Below are positions 17,697 to 27,570 of a stretch of DNA of 64,000 nt, one piece after another; positions within the stretch are counted from its first letter, which is position 1, and the number at the start of each line of letters is the position of its first letter. The stretch comes from Marinomonas rhizomae (GTDB taxonomy: Bacteria; Pseudomonadota; Gammaproteobacteria; Pseudomonadales; Marinomonadaceae), in assembly GCF_003315485.1 (NCBI RefSeq), contig NZ_QNSE01000008.1, forward strand, positions 1 to 64,000. Reading direction: 5' to 3'. The position numbers and the translations under genes were made by a program. The notes beneath the pieces were generated by a model that saw only the letters and a list, made by a program, of their open reading frames with translations, was not told the DNA's origin and did not search any database.

Positions 17697-18644
17697 TTAA
17701 GCCCCAAACATGGCACTGATAGACTCTTCATTGCATACGCGACGAACAGCCTCCGCCATAATGTCAGACATCGACAATTGGCGTATTTGAGGGCAATTAA
17801 GCGCCTCTTGTGTCAATGGGATGGTATCAGTCACGACCAACTCATCAAGCACGGAATTTTTTATGTTTTCAATGGCTTTACCAGATAATACTGGGTGAGT
17901 GCAGTAAGCAAGCACTTTTGCCGCGCCATGTTCTTTTAGCGCTTTTGCTGCCGCGCATAGGGTGCCACCTGTATCACACATGTCGTCCACAAGCACACAT
18001 GTTTTGCCTGCAACGTCACCAATCAAATGCATGATTTGTGCTTCGTTAGCGCGAGGGCGGCGCTTATCTATGATGGCTAAATCAGCATCATCGAGCAGCT
18101 TAGCAAAAGCTCGTGCTCGAACAACGCCACCAACATCAGGAGAAACGACCGTGATGTTTTTATGGCCTTGACGTTGTAAATCATCAAGCAACAAAGGCGT
18201 CGCGTAGACGTTATCAACAGGGATATCGAAAAAACCCTGGATTTGGTCAGCATGAAGGTCAACCGTTAATACGCGGTTGATACCTACTGCAGAAATCATA
18301 TCGGCAACCACTTTTGCTGTAATTGGTACTCGAGCAGAACGTACGCGACGATCCTGACGGGCGTAGCCAAAGTAAGGGATCACAGCAGTGACGCGCGTCG
18401 CAGAGGCACGGCGTAAAGCATCAGCCATGACAATCAGTTCCATTAAATTATCATTACTAGGTGCGCAGGTAGATTGGATAATGAAAACGTCTTTACCACG
18501 AACATTCTCATTGATCTCGACCGTAATTTCTCCGTCGCTAAATTTACCTACGGTTGCATTTCCGATAGGTAGCCCCAGGCGGCGAACCACCCTGCGAGCG
18601 AGTTCAGGGTTTGCATTACCGGTAAAAACCATCAACTTGGACAC
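17697..18644 (-). CDS. prs: Ribose-phosphate pyrophosphokinase (PRPP synthetase)
   Basis: A 315-residue class I PRPP synthetase that makes PRPP from ribose 5-phosphate and ATP for nucleotide, His and Trp synthesis. [26 protein letters not shown] (ATP site), the PRPP loop [12 protein letters not shown] and the flexible [18 protein letters not shown] are all standard. The length equals that of E. coli. It sits after ispE and before rplY in the minus-strand run; the gap to ispE is about 90 bases and holds no tRNA, unlike some relatives that keep a tRNA-Gln there. Confidence 0.98.
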   Translation of the reverse strand: MSKLMVFTGNANPELARRVVRRLGLPIGNATVGKFSDGEITVEINENVRGKDVFIIQSTCAPSNDNLMELIVMADALRRASATRVTAVIPYFGYARQDRRVRSARVPITAKVVADMISAVGINRVLTVDLHADQIQGFFDIPVDNVYATPLLLDDLQRQGHKNITVVSPDVGGVVRARAFAKLLDDADLAIIDKRRPRANEAQIMHLIGDVAGKTCVLVDDMCDTGGTLCAAAKALKEHGAAKVLAYCTHPVLSGKAIENIKNSVLDELVVTDTIPLTQEALNCPQIRQLSMSDIMAEAVRRVCNEESISAMFGA

Positions 18645-18733
18645 TGTGTATACCCTTTGTATTTTATGGCGATGACTATTTATTAGCCAAGAAAAGACTG
18701 GCTGAGGTAGTGTTATTATCTAGGTAGTACACA

Positions 18734-19609
18734 CTAGCCTCTATTTTGCTCAATCCACTGGTTTAACGCTGCGTGTGTTGGAGAAGTGTTACTACCACGA
18801 CAAACCCAACTCTGCCATTTCTTTGGTGTAGACGATCTTACTCGTTCCGCGTCGCGCAAATTATCGAATGCTAAAAATAGACAGGCGCCTGTTCCTGTGA
18901 GCTTTGCATCACCATGATCTTTCAACCATAAGTATGCTTCATTAACCTCAGGATAGTGCTTTTTTACCACGTCTAAGCAATCATTATGCCCACCCAGCTT
19001 CAAGGCGTGCGATATTCTGATGGGAGGGGTGTCTCTTGTCAAATATTTATCGGTAAAAATTTGACCAGTTGAGACATGGCAATTGGGTTTGAGGAGCAAA
19101 AAATATGGGGTGTTTAACTCAACTTTTTGCAACTTTTCTCCGACGCCTTCTGCAAAGGCTGCAAAGCCCATGATGAAAACTGGAATGTCTGCTCCTAGTT
19201 GCACCCCTAATTCTGCTAGTCTTTCCAGCGAAAGGTGGCACTCCCATAGTACGTTTAGAGCCAGTAAAGCAGTGGCTGCATTTGAGCTACCGCCACCAAT
19301 GCCACCGCCCATAGGTAATTGTTTTGTCAGAATAATATCAATACCGAAAGCGGGGTCTTTTTTGAAGGGGGTAAGCAGTTTGGCGGCTTTATATATAAGG
19401 TTATCTTTAGTGGGAAGCTGTTCTATGGGCGGTGAAATAGATATGTGATTATTATGAGTTAGTGAAAAGTCCAAGGTGTCGCACAAGTCGATAAACTGAA
19501 ACAGTGTTTGTAATTCATGGTAGCCGTCTTCTCGTTGGCCCGTGATGTGTAAAAATAAATTTAATTTTGCAGGAGAAGGTAATTGCATCTTGGTTACTGA
19601 ACTGCCCAT
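18734..19609 (-). CDS. ispE: 4-diphosphocytidyl-2-C-methyl-D-erythritol kinase
   Basis: A GHMP kinase of the MEP isoprenoid pathway that phosphorylates CDP-methylerythritol at the 2-hydroxyl. The start motif PSPAKLNLFLHITGQREDGYH, the ATP loop PMGGGIGGGSSNAATAL (about residues 98-114) and a C-terminal LTGTGACLFL are diagnostic. ATG at 19609 overlaps the lolB stop by 16 bases and gives 291 residues; an in-frame ATG at 19588 (MQLPSPAK) would be closer to the E. coli N-terminus, and no ribosome-binding site settles it. The order lolB-ispE-prs is conserved. Confidence 0.96.
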   Translation of the reverse strand: MGSSVTKMQLPSPAKLNLFLHITGQREDGYHELQTLFQFIDLCDTLDFSLTHNNHISISPPIEQLPTKDNLIYKAAKLLTPFKKDPAFGIDIILTKQLPMGGGIGGGSSNAATALLALNVLWECHLSLERLAELGVQLGADIPVFIMGFAAFAEGVGEKLQKVELNTPYFLLLKPNCHVSTGQIFTDKYLTRDTPPIRISHALKLGGHNDCLDVVKKHYPEVNEAYLWLKDHGDAKLTGTGACLFLAFDNLRDAERVRSSTPKKWQSWVCRGSNTSPTHAALNQWIEQNRG

Positions 19610-20172
19610 TGGTTAATAATTAAATTGACTCTAAACGGAGGGTTAGATACCTGCATTTTTTGTGGTAACGACAAACCGTCTACTTTGGTGAAATTACTGT
19701 AGTTAACAACCCAGCCATCTTGTTCTATTTTCTCAGGTAAGTTGTTGTCAGGGTTTCTAGTTACTTGAGCCGCAGAAGTGGGTGCCACTAGCCCTCTAAT
19801 CCAATAGGTTACTTGGCTAACAGGAAACTCCCAGCCTAATTCATGTTGTAGTAGTGTTGCAGGGTCATTGCCTGTGATGACTTTGTCTTCATAGGATAGG
19901 ATGACTTTGCCATCTGTGGTTTGGGTTAGATTGGTTGCGCCTTGACCAAAAGGACCGACAATACTTAGATCAAACGTTTTTGGGCCTTTTTGCCAGTTGA
20001 AATTCCCTGACACTGCATCATTTTTAGTTCGTATTCCTACTCTGCCAGACGTTTCCCATTTCGAAATGGCGTTAACGCTTTCTGGTGGCGGCGTTGTTGG
20101 CTCTATTGGTCTTGAGCTACAGGCGCTAATCAGTGCGGTAAAAGTAAGAATGCAGAGAGAGCGATAAGTCAT
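19594..20172 (-). CDS. lolB: Outer-membrane lipoprotein insertion protein LolB
   Basis: A 192-residue lipoprotein that receives lipoproteins from LolA and inserts them into the outer membrane. The signal peptide ends in lipobox LISAC (Cys18), and Ser at the next positions avoids the Asp+2 inner-membrane retention signal. The core SGRVGIRTKNDAVSGNFNWQ and the repeated beta-strands fit the LolB half-barrel. It overlaps the TPR gene upstream by 4 bases and ispE downstream, implying translational coupling. Confidence 0.93.
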   Translation of the reverse strand: MTYRSLCILTFTALISACSSRPIEPTTPPPESVNAISKWETSGRVGIRTKNDAVSGNFNWQKGPKTFDLSIVGPFGQGATNLTQTTDGKVILSYEDKVITGNDPATLLQHELGWEFPVSQVTYWIRGLVAPTSAAQVTRNPDNNLPEKIEQDGWVVNYSNFTKVDGLSLPQKMQVSNPPFRVNLIINQWAVQ

Positions 20173-21980
20173 GATGATTTGTCCTGTTTTTGTTCTTCCA
20201 GTAACGACGGAGACAATCGTTTTATGGTGTCGAGTAATAGTGGTGTATTTGGCGAGGAATCAAGGGCTGTTTCCCAGATGAGTATCGCCTCTTTATAATG
20301 GCGCTGTTTCCATAATGATTCGCCGTAGTGGGCTGCAATTTCAGCGTCGGGTAAAATTGACCAAGCTTTTTTAAGGTAGTAAGAGGATTGTTCGAGCTTT
20401 CCTTTAAGGAAGAATCCCCACCCTAAACTGTCAATAATTGCTGGGTCATTGTCTGTTTTTTCGTAAGCCGATTCGATATATTCCATGGCTTCATCAATAC
20501 GTTTGGTACGAGTGAGTAGTGTATAGCCAAGCGCATTTAGGTACTGAGGGTTCTGGGGATCTTTTTGTAACAGTTTTTTTAGCTCTGATTCTGTTGTTTT
20601 CCAGTTCCCTAAGGTATCTGCAAGCAGGGCTTTGTGATAACGCAAAACATCAGATTCAGGAAGTGCCAGCAGTGCATCACTGACTAGTTGAAACGACATG
20701 TCGATATGGCCTTTTTCTTCGTGAAGATGGCTAATAGCAGTCACTTGCTCTGGCATGTTTTCTCTAGGTGTTCGATTGATGACCATGCGGTTGATGTCAT
20801 CCTCTCTGCCTTCATCATATAGCCATAATGCAATTTGGTTGGTCGCATTTGTTCGTAAAGGGCCCTCTACTTTTTTCATTAGCTCTATGGCTTGTGTTCT
20901 TTCACCAAGTTGGGCCATGGCAATAGCCGTTAAATATTGAATCTGATCCGATAAGCCGAGTTGTTCTTCAGGCAAGCTGTTGGCCGTTGCTAAGGCTAAC
21001 TTAGGCTGATCGTTTTCCAGTAACGTTCGCATTAAATTAATGCCAACTTGCAGCTTTTCTGGCGAGCTAAGGTCTGCTTTCTGGTATGTTTCGCTAGCAA
21101 GCTTTGCTTGTTCATTTACCACTAACAAATCAATTAAAGGTGTGATCACCCTAGTATTGTCTGGGAGGTTCTTTAATGCTAGCTGCAGTGTTTTGATTGC
21201 GTCATCTGTAAAACCAAGATTTTTTTGGCTAAAAGCGAGAATAAGATAAAGAGTTTCATTTTTATCTGTATTGCCTTCGGCTAACAATTTTTCTGACGAG
21301 TTAATCGCCATCTGGTATTTACCAGAAAGTAATAGTAGGTGTGCATAGCTTAATTGTATGTATTGATTGTTTTTTGATGCCGTTGGAAGTGCGGAAATAG
21401 CATCATCAATAGTGTTAAGTTGGTCGCTATCACGAACATTATCCTCAAGATAAAGAGGCAAGAAGCGTAAAGAAACCTTATGCCTGATTGCATTGGTGAG
21501 TAGTGTGGTAACTTCTTCAGTGCGATTGTCTTTGACGAGAATTTGTAGTTTTAACGAATAAGCTGCTTCTGCCGTTGGGTCGGCAGATAGCCATAAGTTT
21601 GCGCTTCTTTCTATATATAAATGGTTTTGAGAAGCCACAGCAATGTGCATTAGCCTTTCAATTAGAATGATATCGCCTGACTTACTGGCTAATTCATAAA
21701 AAGGTTCAAAGGCTTTGTTTGGTCCTTCTCTTTGCAAGGTAAATTCGGCATTGAGCAATTCTTCAAGTTTATTTTGATTCGCTGCGCTCTTTTCTTGAAG
21801 CGACTCTGTGATCGGTGGCAAGGTATTTTGCTGGGGCGAATTTTGGCCACATGCATTCAAGATGGATAAGCTTAGCAATGCTAAAAGCAACAAAAAGCCT
21901 TTTTTAATGGGCTCTTGAGGGGCTTTTTTGTGTGCAGGGCCTATAACAGCAGGCATATTTTTTCTCGATGCTAAATTCAT
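20169..21980 (-). CDS. TPR-repeat lipoprotein upstream of lolB
   Basis: A 603-residue protein with an N-terminal hydrophobic segment and lipobox ILNAC at about residues 40-44, so it is likely lipid-anchored. The rest is made of tetratricopeptide-type helical pairs, clearest near the C-terminus (about 440-590), for example NPQYLNALGYTLLTR and DPAIIDSLGWGFFLKG. Proteins like this precede lolB-ispE in Pseudomonas and relatives (PA4667-like) and may help lipoprotein or envelope assembly, but the function is not established. ATG at 21980 has an AAGGG site; a second ATG 24 bases inside would also leave the signal peptide. Confidence 0.85.
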   Translation of the reverse strand: MNLASRKNMPAVIGPAHKKAPQEPIKKGFLLLLALLSLSILNACGQNSPQQNTLPPITESLQEKSAANQNKLEELLNAEFTLQREGPNKAFEPFYELASKSGDIILIERLMHIAVASQNHLYIERSANLWLSADPTAEAAYSLKLQILVKDNRTEEVTTLLTNAIRHKVSLRFLPLYLEDNVRDSDQLNTIDDAISALPTASKNNQYIQLSYAHLLLLSGKYQMAINSSEKLLAEGNTDKNETLYLILAFSQKNLGFTDDAIKTLQLALKNLPDNTRVITPLIDLLVVNEQAKLASETYQKADLSSPEKLQVGINLMRTLLENDQPKLALATANSLPEEQLGLSDQIQYLTAIAMAQLGERTQAIELMKKVEGPLRTNATNQIALWLYDEGREDDINRMVINRTPRENMPEQVTAISHLHEEKGHIDMSFQLVSDALLALPESDVLRYHKALLADTLGNWKTTESELKKLLQKDPQNPQYLNALGYTLLTRTKRIDEAMEYIESAYEKTDNDPAIIDSLGWGFFLKGKLEQSSYYLKKAWSILPDAEIAAHYGESLWKQRHYKEAILIWETALDSSPNTPLLLDTIKRLSPSLLEEQKQDKSS

Positions 21981-22178
21981 ACAACCCTTATGGTATCGTT
22001 AGCGACTCGTTATGTCAGTCATAACTATAAACTAATCCTATTACTTTTATTGGTCATATGGGGTGCGAAAAAAAGCGAATTTCTCGTATAATGTGTCTTC
22101 TTTATGTAAAGAGTCATGTTGGAGCAATGCTTGCTTCTGTCATTACCTTAAGATCTCGATCTTTGAGAAGAGTCCTGA

Positions 22179-23447
22179 ATGCCGCTAATTACTGTAGGTG
22201 TAAATCACAAAACTGCGCCGGTCTCGATACGTGAGCGCGTGGCCTTTGCGCCTGAAAAGATGATCGATGCCTTGTCTTCTCTGATATCTAAGAACAAAGC
22301 TAAGGAAGCAGTAATAGTATCGACTTGTAATCGCACCGAGCTTTATTGTTCGATCGAAGACCTTAGCAAGGCGGGCGACGTCATTGCTTGGTTAGGAGAA
22401 TACCACGGTATAGCCTTACCAGAGTTACAGCAATATTGTTATACACACTCTGCTGATGATAGTGTGCGCCATGTTATGCGTGTGGCGGCGGGGCTAGATT
22501 CATTGATTTTAGGTGAGCCTCAGATTCTTGGGCAGGTAAAATCGGCTTATGCCGTTTCACAAGAAGGCTCGTGCATTGGTCCAGAGCTGGAATCTTTATT
22601 TCAGCGTACCTTCTCTGTTGCTAAACGTGTGCGTACAGACACGGCGATTGGTGAGAACCCTGTTTCTATTGCCTTTGCTGCAGTGAGTCTTGCGCAGCGT
22701 ATTTTTGCCGATATTAGAAGCAGTACCGCGTTGTTGATTGGTGCTGGACAAACAATTGAGCTAGTGGCGAGGCATCTAAAAGAAAATGGAATTAAACGTA
22801 TTATAGTGGCCAACCGAACCTTAGCTCGAGCTCAGGTTTTAGCGGATGAGCTTAATGCTGAAGCCATTATGTTGGGTGAGATTGGTGATTACTTATCACA
22901 AGCTGACATTGTTATTTCTTCAACAGCAAGCCAATTACCGATTATTGGTAAAGGGATGGTCGAGCGCGCGACGGCACAGCGCCGTCATTCGCCAATCTTG
23001 TTAATTGATATTGCTGTGCCTCGAGATATCGAGCCGGAAGTTGAGGAAGTGAACGACGCGTATCTTTATACCGTCGATGACCTTCATTCAGTGATTGAAG
23101 AAAATGTTAGAGCAAGGCAAGATGCGGCGAAAGCAGCCGAGCAAATGATAGAAGAAGGGGTTGATTCTTACCGACGCGTTGTTGAGTCGAGAAAGGTATC
23201 AGACCTGATAGTGACCTTTAGGCAATCTGCCGAGGCTATCAAAAATACAGAATTAGAAAAAGCTCTTAAAGGTCTTGAAATGGGGCAGTCACCTGAGCAG
23301 GTCGTTAACAAACTTGCTCATGGTTTGATGAACAAGCTCATCCATGCGCCAACGCGCTATTTGCGTGATGCAGGCGCCGACGCCGATCAAGACGCACTAA
23401 TCATTGCCTCAAATGTATTGGGCATTTACGAAGAAAAAGACAATTAA
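22179..23447 (+). CDS. hemA: Glutamyl-tRNA reductase
   Basis: A 422-residue enzyme that reduces Glu-tRNA to glutamate-1-semialdehyde, the first step of C5 tetrapyrrole synthesis. The catalytic Cys lies in VSTCNRTELYC (about residue 50). VGVNHKTAPVSIRERVAF, GLDSLILGEPQILGQVK and the Rossmann LIGAGQTIELVARHL motif (NADPH) are standard. It heads hemA-prfA-prmC, the conserved gammaproteobacterial order, and is divergent from the TPR-lolB run. A TATAAT at 22087-22092 lies about 90 bases upstream, but a matching -35 is weak. Confidence 0.98.
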   Translation: MPLITVGVNHKTAPVSIRERVAFAPEKMIDALSSLISKNKAKEAVIVSTCNRTELYCSIEDLSKAGDVIAWLGEYHGIALPELQQYCYTHSADDSVRHVMRVAAGLDSLILGEPQILGQVKSAYAVSQEGSCIGPELESLFQRTFSVAKRVRTDTAIGENPVSIAFAAVSLAQRIFADIRSSTALLIGAGQTIELVARHLKENGIKRIIVANRTLARAQVLADELNAEAIMLGEIGDYLSQADIVISSTASQLPIIGKGMVERATAQRRHSPILLIDIAVPRDIEPEVEEVNDAYLYTVDDLHSVIEENVRARQDAAKAAEQMIEEGVDSYRRVVESRKVSDLIVTFRQSAEAIKNTELEKALKGLEMGQSPEQVVNKLAHGLMNKLIHAPTRYLRDAGADADQDALIIASNVLGIYEEKDN

Positions 23448-23450
23448 AAA

Positions 23451-24539
23451 ATGAAAGAATCTATAAAGTTAAAATTAGAAAGTTTATCTGATCGTTATGA
23501 TGAGTTAGCCGCATTATTAGGTGTTGCTGAAGTGATTATGGATCAAGATCTGTTTCGTGCTTATTCCAAAGAATACGCAGAGCTTGAGCCTGTGGTTAAG
23601 TGTTTTAATGAGTTTCAACAAATAGATGAAAACATTGCAGAAGCTGAATTAATGATGACCGATGCTGACCCAGACATTAAAGAGATGGGGGTAGAGGAAT
23701 ACAAGGCAGGTCAAACTCAAAAGGAAGAACTTCAGCTGGTATTGCAAAAACTACTTTTGCCTAAAGACCCGAATGATTCGCGTAACGTATTTCTAGAAGT
23801 GCGTGCAGGTACTGGCGGTGATGAAGCGTCCATTTTCTCTGGCGATTTATTCCGTATGTATTCTCGTTATGCTGAAACGCAGCGTTGGAAAGTTGAGATT
23901 GTCAGTGCCAGTGAAGGTGATCATGGCGGCTACAAAGAAGTGATCGCCCGTATTGTTGGCGATGGTGCTTATTCTAAACTGAAGTTCGAATCTGGTGCGC
24001 ATCGAGTTCAGCGTGTGCCAGCAACGGAATCACAAGGTCGTATTCATACATCAGCTTGTACTGTAGCTGTGATGCCTGAAATGGATGAAGTTGATGACAT
24101 TACTATCAATAAAGCTGACTTACGAATTGATACTTTCCGTGCTTCTGGTGCTGGTGGTCAACACGTAAACAAAACAGACTCCGCGATTCGTCTGACGCAC
24201 ATTCCTACCGGTGTCGTTGTAGAATGCCAGGAAGAGCGCTCACAGCATAAGAACCGTGCTAAGGCTATGTCATTACTTGCGTCTCGCTTGCAAGCAGCTG
24301 AGCAAGAAAAAGCGGCGAGTGAACAATCTGAAACACGTAAATCTTTGGTTGGTAGTGGTGATCGTTCTGAGCGTATCCGCACTTATAATTATCCACAAGG
24401 GCGTGTTACGGATCATCGAATTAACTTGACCCTATACAAGCTTGACGAAATTGTAACTGGTGATTTGGATGTTTTGATTAATCCGTTAGTCAGTGAATTC
24501 CAGGCGGAGCAGTTGGCTGCGCTAAGTGGTGACAACTAA
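23451..24539 (+). CDS. prfA: Peptide chain release factor 1
   Basis: A 362-residue RF1 that ends translation at UAA and UAG. The universal GGQ is in [19 protein letters not shown] (about residue 236), and the tripeptide anticodon region reads RVPATES, i.e. the PxT motif typical of RF1 rather than the SPF motif of RF2. It begins 3 bases after hemA and precedes prmC, whose product methylates the GGQ glutamine. Confidence 0.98.
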   Translation: MKESIKLKLESLSDRYDELAALLGVAEVIMDQDLFRAYSKEYAELEPVVKCFNEFQQIDENIAEAELMMTDADPDIKEMGVEEYKAGQTQKEELQLVLQKLLLPKDPNDSRNVFLEVRAGTGGDEASIFSGDLFRMYSRYAETQRWKVEIVSASEGDHGGYKEVIARIVGDGAYSKLKFESGAHRVQRVPATESQGRIHTSACTVAVMPEMDEVDDITINKADLRIDTFRASGAGGQHVNKTDSAIRLTHIPTGVVVECQEERSQHKNRAKAMSLLASRLQAAEQEKAASEQSETRKSLVGSGDRSERIRTYNYPQGRVTDHRINLTLYKLDEIVTGDLDVLINPLVSEFQAEQLAALSGDN

Positions 24540-24557
24540 TAAAGGTAATCATCGCAT

Positions 24558-25406
24558 ATGCGAATGGATGAATTATTGAAAGGCGCTTTCCAGCGCCTTT
24601 CTTCTGTTTCGGACACGGCCCAGCTTGATGCTCAGCTGTTGCTTGCTCACGTCCTTGGTGTTTCAACTTCTTATTTTTATACTTGGCCTGAGAAAGAGGT
24701 TAGTGCGATAGACGTTGAACGATTTTATACTTTGCTAGTGCGTCGGGAGCTTGGTGAACCTGTCGCCTATTTGTTGGGGCAGCAGTCATTTTGGAGTTTA
24801 GATTTAGAGGTGGCACCTTGTACCTTGATTCCTCGTGCTGACACAGAGCGTTTGGTGGAAGTAGCTTTAACCGTGCTTCCTAAAAACAAGGTGGCCCGCA
24901 TTCTAGATCTAGGTACAGGAACGGGAGCGATTGCTTTATCTCTCGCCGTTGAGTTGCCTCAATCAACGGTTGTTGGTGTGGACTTAATTGAAGAAGCCGT
25001 GGCCTTAGCCAAACGTAACGCTATACGAAACCGGCTCGATAATGCGACGTTTCTGCAAAGTAGTTGGTTTGATGCCTTAGACGCTTGTGAGCCATTTAAT
25101 TTGATTGTGTCCAATCCACCTTATATTGATCCTGATGATGAGCATTTGTCACAGGGAGATGTGCGTTTCGAACCTAAAAGTGCTTTGGTGGCTGACAATC
25201 ATGGTATGGCAGACATTGAGCACATTATTAATATCGCCTCTAATTTTATGGCGCCAGATGCGTATTTAATGTTCGAGCATGGCTACGACCAAGCTTCTTA
25301 TGTTCAAGCATGTTTGATAGAGGCGGGCTTTGTTGCTGTCGAGAGCTTTCAAGATCTTGGTGGCAATGATCGAGTGACCATTGGGCAATATAGTGTAAAG
25401 AAGTAA
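24558..25406 (+). CDS. prmC: Release-factor glutamine methyltransferase PrmC
   Basis: A 282-residue SAM-dependent enzyme that methylates the GGQ glutamine of RF1 and RF2. The class-I SAM loop is ILDLGTGTGAIALSLA (about residue 115), and the amide-binding signature is NPPY in LIVSNPPYIDPDD (about 186). An N-terminal helical domain with PVAYLLGQQSFW is family-typical. It is co-directional with prfA, 18 bases away. Its stop codon lies inside the stem of the bidirectional terminator. Confidence 0.96.
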   Translation: MRMDELLKGAFQRLSSVSDTAQLDAQLLLAHVLGVSTSYFYTWPEKEVSAIDVERFYTLLVRRELGEPVAYLLGQQSFWSLDLEVAPCTLIPRADTERLVEVALTVLPKNKVARILDLGTGTGAIALSLAVELPQSTVVGVDLIEEAVALAKRNAIRNRLDNATFLQSSWFDALDACEPFNLIVSNPPYIDPDDEHLSQGDVRFEPKSALVADNHGMADIEHIINIASNFMAPDAYLMFEHGYDQASYVQACLIEAGFVAVESFQDLGGNDRVTIGQYSVKK

Positions 25407-25437
25407 GCGCCATATAGTTAGCGCTTACTTCTATTTT
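25399..25437. terminator. Bidirectional terminator between prmC and yaaA
   Basis: A perfect 12-bp stem (agaagtaagcgc / gcgcttacttct) with a 10-base loop is followed by an interrupted T-run. It overlaps the last codons of prmC and serves the convergent yaaA too. Confidence 0.75.
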
Positions 25438-25443
25438 AGTACT

Positions 25444-26226
25444 TTATTTACTAGGTTGTGCGCTTTCTGGACGAATAAAAACAGGGCTGTCTTTTGTTGA
25501 TTGCTGAGGGTCATAACGATACCCAGCAAGGTCAAATGCTTTAAGTTCATCTAGTGTGTTACATCGGTTTTCGATAAGGTAACGGGCCATTAATCCGCGT
25601 GCTTTTTTTGCATAAAAACTGATAACTTTAAACTTGCCATTTTTTTCGTCGAGGAAGTTTGGAGTGATTAATGGCGAGCATAACTTTTTCTTGTTCACTG
25701 CTTTGAAATACTCATTAGACGCTAAGTTAACCAGTAACTCGCCTTCATCAAGCGTATCGTTAATTTTGTTAACTATAATGTCTCCCCAGAATTGATATAG
25801 GTTAGTGCCTCGATCGTTTTTTAGGCTGGTGCCCATTTCTAATCGGTAGGCTTGCATAAGATCCAATGGCTTTAGTAACCCGTATAGGCCACTTAGAATA
25901 CGCAGAGACTCTTGAGCATATTTCATATCGCTTTCTTTTAATGAGTAAGCATCTAGTCCTGTATACACATCTCCCATGAAAGTATAGATAGCAGGGCGGC
26001 TGTTGTTTGTTGTGTGTTCTTTTTGCCACTCCTGATAGCGAGATACATTAAGAGTGGCGAGTTTATCGCTGAGCTTCATCAGCGAAGCGATATCAGCTGG
26101 TGAGTATGGCTTTATCGTGTTGATGAGTTCTTGAGATTCATCTAGCAGTTCTGGTTCACTGAACATATCGATGCTAGGTGTTGAGGTTAGGTCCAAGGTT
26201 TTCGCTGGTGATATTAAAAACTTCAT
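25444..26226 (-). CDS. yaaA: Peroxide stress protein YaaA (DUF328/UPF0246)
   Basis: A 260-residue member of the YaaA family, which in E. coli lowers free iron during hydrogen peroxide stress and binds DNA. The start MKFLISPAKTLD, the middle ARPAIYTFMGDVYTGLDA-like block (seen here as RPAIYTFMGDVYTGLDAYSL) and the C-terminal FYAKKARGLMARYLIENR are characteristic. It is monocistronic and convergent with prmC. The length matches E. coli YaaA (258). Confidence 0.93.
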   Translation of the reverse strand: MKFLISPAKTLDLTSTPSIDMFSEPELLDESQELINTIKPYSPADIASLMKLSDKLATLNVSRYQEWQKEHTTNNSRPAIYTFMGDVYTGLDAYSLKESDMKYAQESLRILSGLYGLLKPLDLMQAYRLEMGTSLKNDRGTNLYQFWGDIIVNKINDTLDEGELLVNLASNEYFKAVNKKKLCSPLITPNFLDEKNGKFKVISFYAKKARGLMARYLIENRCNTLDELKAFDLAGYRYDPQQSTKDSPVFIRPESAQPSK

Positions 26227-26317
26227 AAGGATTCCATCTGCTTGATCATTGCGTTTGTTAAAGATTATCCATAGAGTGTCGATAGATATCCAGACAATGC
26301 TTTAATAGAGATAATTT

Positions 26318-26503
26318 ATGAAGAATAATCTGATACCATTTCCTTCATCTCGTCAGCGTCATGACGAGCAAGAAGCATCTCCTGCATTCATAGATGAGTT
26401 GAAAGCTCTTAGAACCGCTTTTGACAAGGCTCGTGCTGATTGGGTAGTTGAGCTTGCAGAGTTGCCTGAAAATAATAAAATTTGTTGTGGCTCTAAAAAA
26501 TAA
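26318..26503 (+). CDS. Small hypothetical protein
   Basis: A 61-residue frame starting MKNNLIPFPSSRQRHDE, with a polar N-terminus and a helical middle (FIDELKALRTAFDKARADW). The C-terminus holds a Cys-Cys pair (KICCGSKK). I do not recognise it. A purine-rich stretch (gagataattt) lies just before the ATG. The spacing to the downstream membrane-protein gene (54 bases) would allow co-transcription. Confidence 0.5.
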   Translation: MKNNLIPFPSSRQRHDEQEASPAFIDELKALRTAFDKARADWVVELAELPENNKICCGSKK

Positions 26504-26557
26504 TAAGATAATTTTCTATTGTTTTTGTAGTGGGCTGCCTATTAAGGTGTTTAACCC

Positions 26558-27469
26558 ATGTTGCTTTTTCTTGTTCGACATTCCCTTCCTTTTATGTTCG
26601 TGTTTGCTGTTGTCGGTTTTTTAATCCCTTCAGCTTCGTTAGCGTTTTTTCCTTTTTTACCCATAGTGCTATTTACTCTAATGTCATTAACTTTGTTGGG
26701 AATGAAGCAGAATGAGTTAATAAAACGATTAAGTAGCAAAGAAATATGGCTATATTCACTGCTGCATTCTGCTGTGTTCATGGGCATAGTCAGTGTGATT
26801 GGCTGGTGGTTGTCGTTCGAATCTGATCTCTTGTTAGCCGTGGTTGCTGTGGCTGCAACAGGCTCTTTATTTGCAACCCCTGCGATTGTTAGGGCACTGG
26901 GTTTTGATAGCCTTCAAGCTATGGCCATGACGATTGCGACGACATTAGTTCTGCCTCTTTCTATCTTTATCACTTTGATATCATTTCAGGCACAAAGTGT
27001 TGCATTAGATTGGGGAAGTTATTTCGTCCGTTTAGTGGTTTTCATATTTGGACCAATGTTGTTTTCGTTTTTGGTTCATCGCTTCTTACCAGAAGAAACA
27101 TTAAGCCGATTTTTAATGAAAATTTCACCATATACCATTTTATTGGTGTTTGCTTTTCCATTTGGGTTGGTGGGAAGTTTTCGAGTGTTATTTGATCAAG
27201 AGCCTATGGAGGCGCTGAATTACTTTTTGCTAGCGACTGGGTTATGTGCTCTATTTTTTGTTTTGTCCTATCTTTTTTACCGTAAGCAAGGCAAGGCGAT
27301 TGCACTTACTGCCGCTATCACTTCTGGTAATCGAAATGTTCTACTCACTTACAGCATTGCCGGCGGGTTACTGGGACCAGCATTTTTGCCTCTAGTGGGG
27401 GCTTTACAAATACCTACATATTTATTACCTGTTATTACTCGCTGGTTGAACAGAGTCTTACTAAAGTAA
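26558..27469 (+). CDS. Membrane protein resembling BASS-family transporters
   Basis: A 303-residue, very hydrophobic protein with about 9-10 transmembrane helices. The fold pattern, two halves with a conserved polar segment in a helix near the C-terminus (AAITSGNRNVLLTYSI, then GLLGPAFLPLVGALQIPTY), resembles bile acid:sodium symporter (BASS) or Arsenical-resistance-3-like proteins. The resemblance is from general pattern, not from a clear signature, and the substrate is unknown. The ATG at 26558 has only a weak ribosome-binding site. It lies between the small orphan and the chemoreceptor. Confidence 0.55.
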   Translation: MLLFLVRHSLPFMFVFAVVGFLIPSASLAFFPFLPIVLFTLMSLTLLGMKQNELIKRLSSKEIWLYSLLHSAVFMGIVSVIGWWLSFESDLLLAVVAVAATGSLFATPAIVRALGFDSLQAMAMTIATTLVLPLSIFITLISFQAQSVALDWGSYFVRLVVFIFGPMLFSFLVHRFLPEETLSRFLMKISPYTILLVFAFPFGLVGSFRVLFDQEPMEALNYFLLATGLCALFFVLSYLFYRKQGKAIALTAAITSGNRNVLLTYSIAGGLLGPAFLPLVGALQIPTYLLPVITRWLNRVLLK

Positions 27470-27570
27470 TCCTTAGTGTTTTTATGTCATCTCATCTGGT
27501 GTTTTTAATGTATTAATATTTTTTATGATGGGATACTAGTTGGCGTGATACTTTAAGGATGGTTAGTTTA

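Noticed and set aside
18645..18733. tRNA-Gln gene between ispE and prs as in some relatives
   Set aside because: No cloverleaf or anticodon arm can be folded from the 89 bases; the tRNA-Gln genes of this genome are in the 14.8-15.2 kb array.
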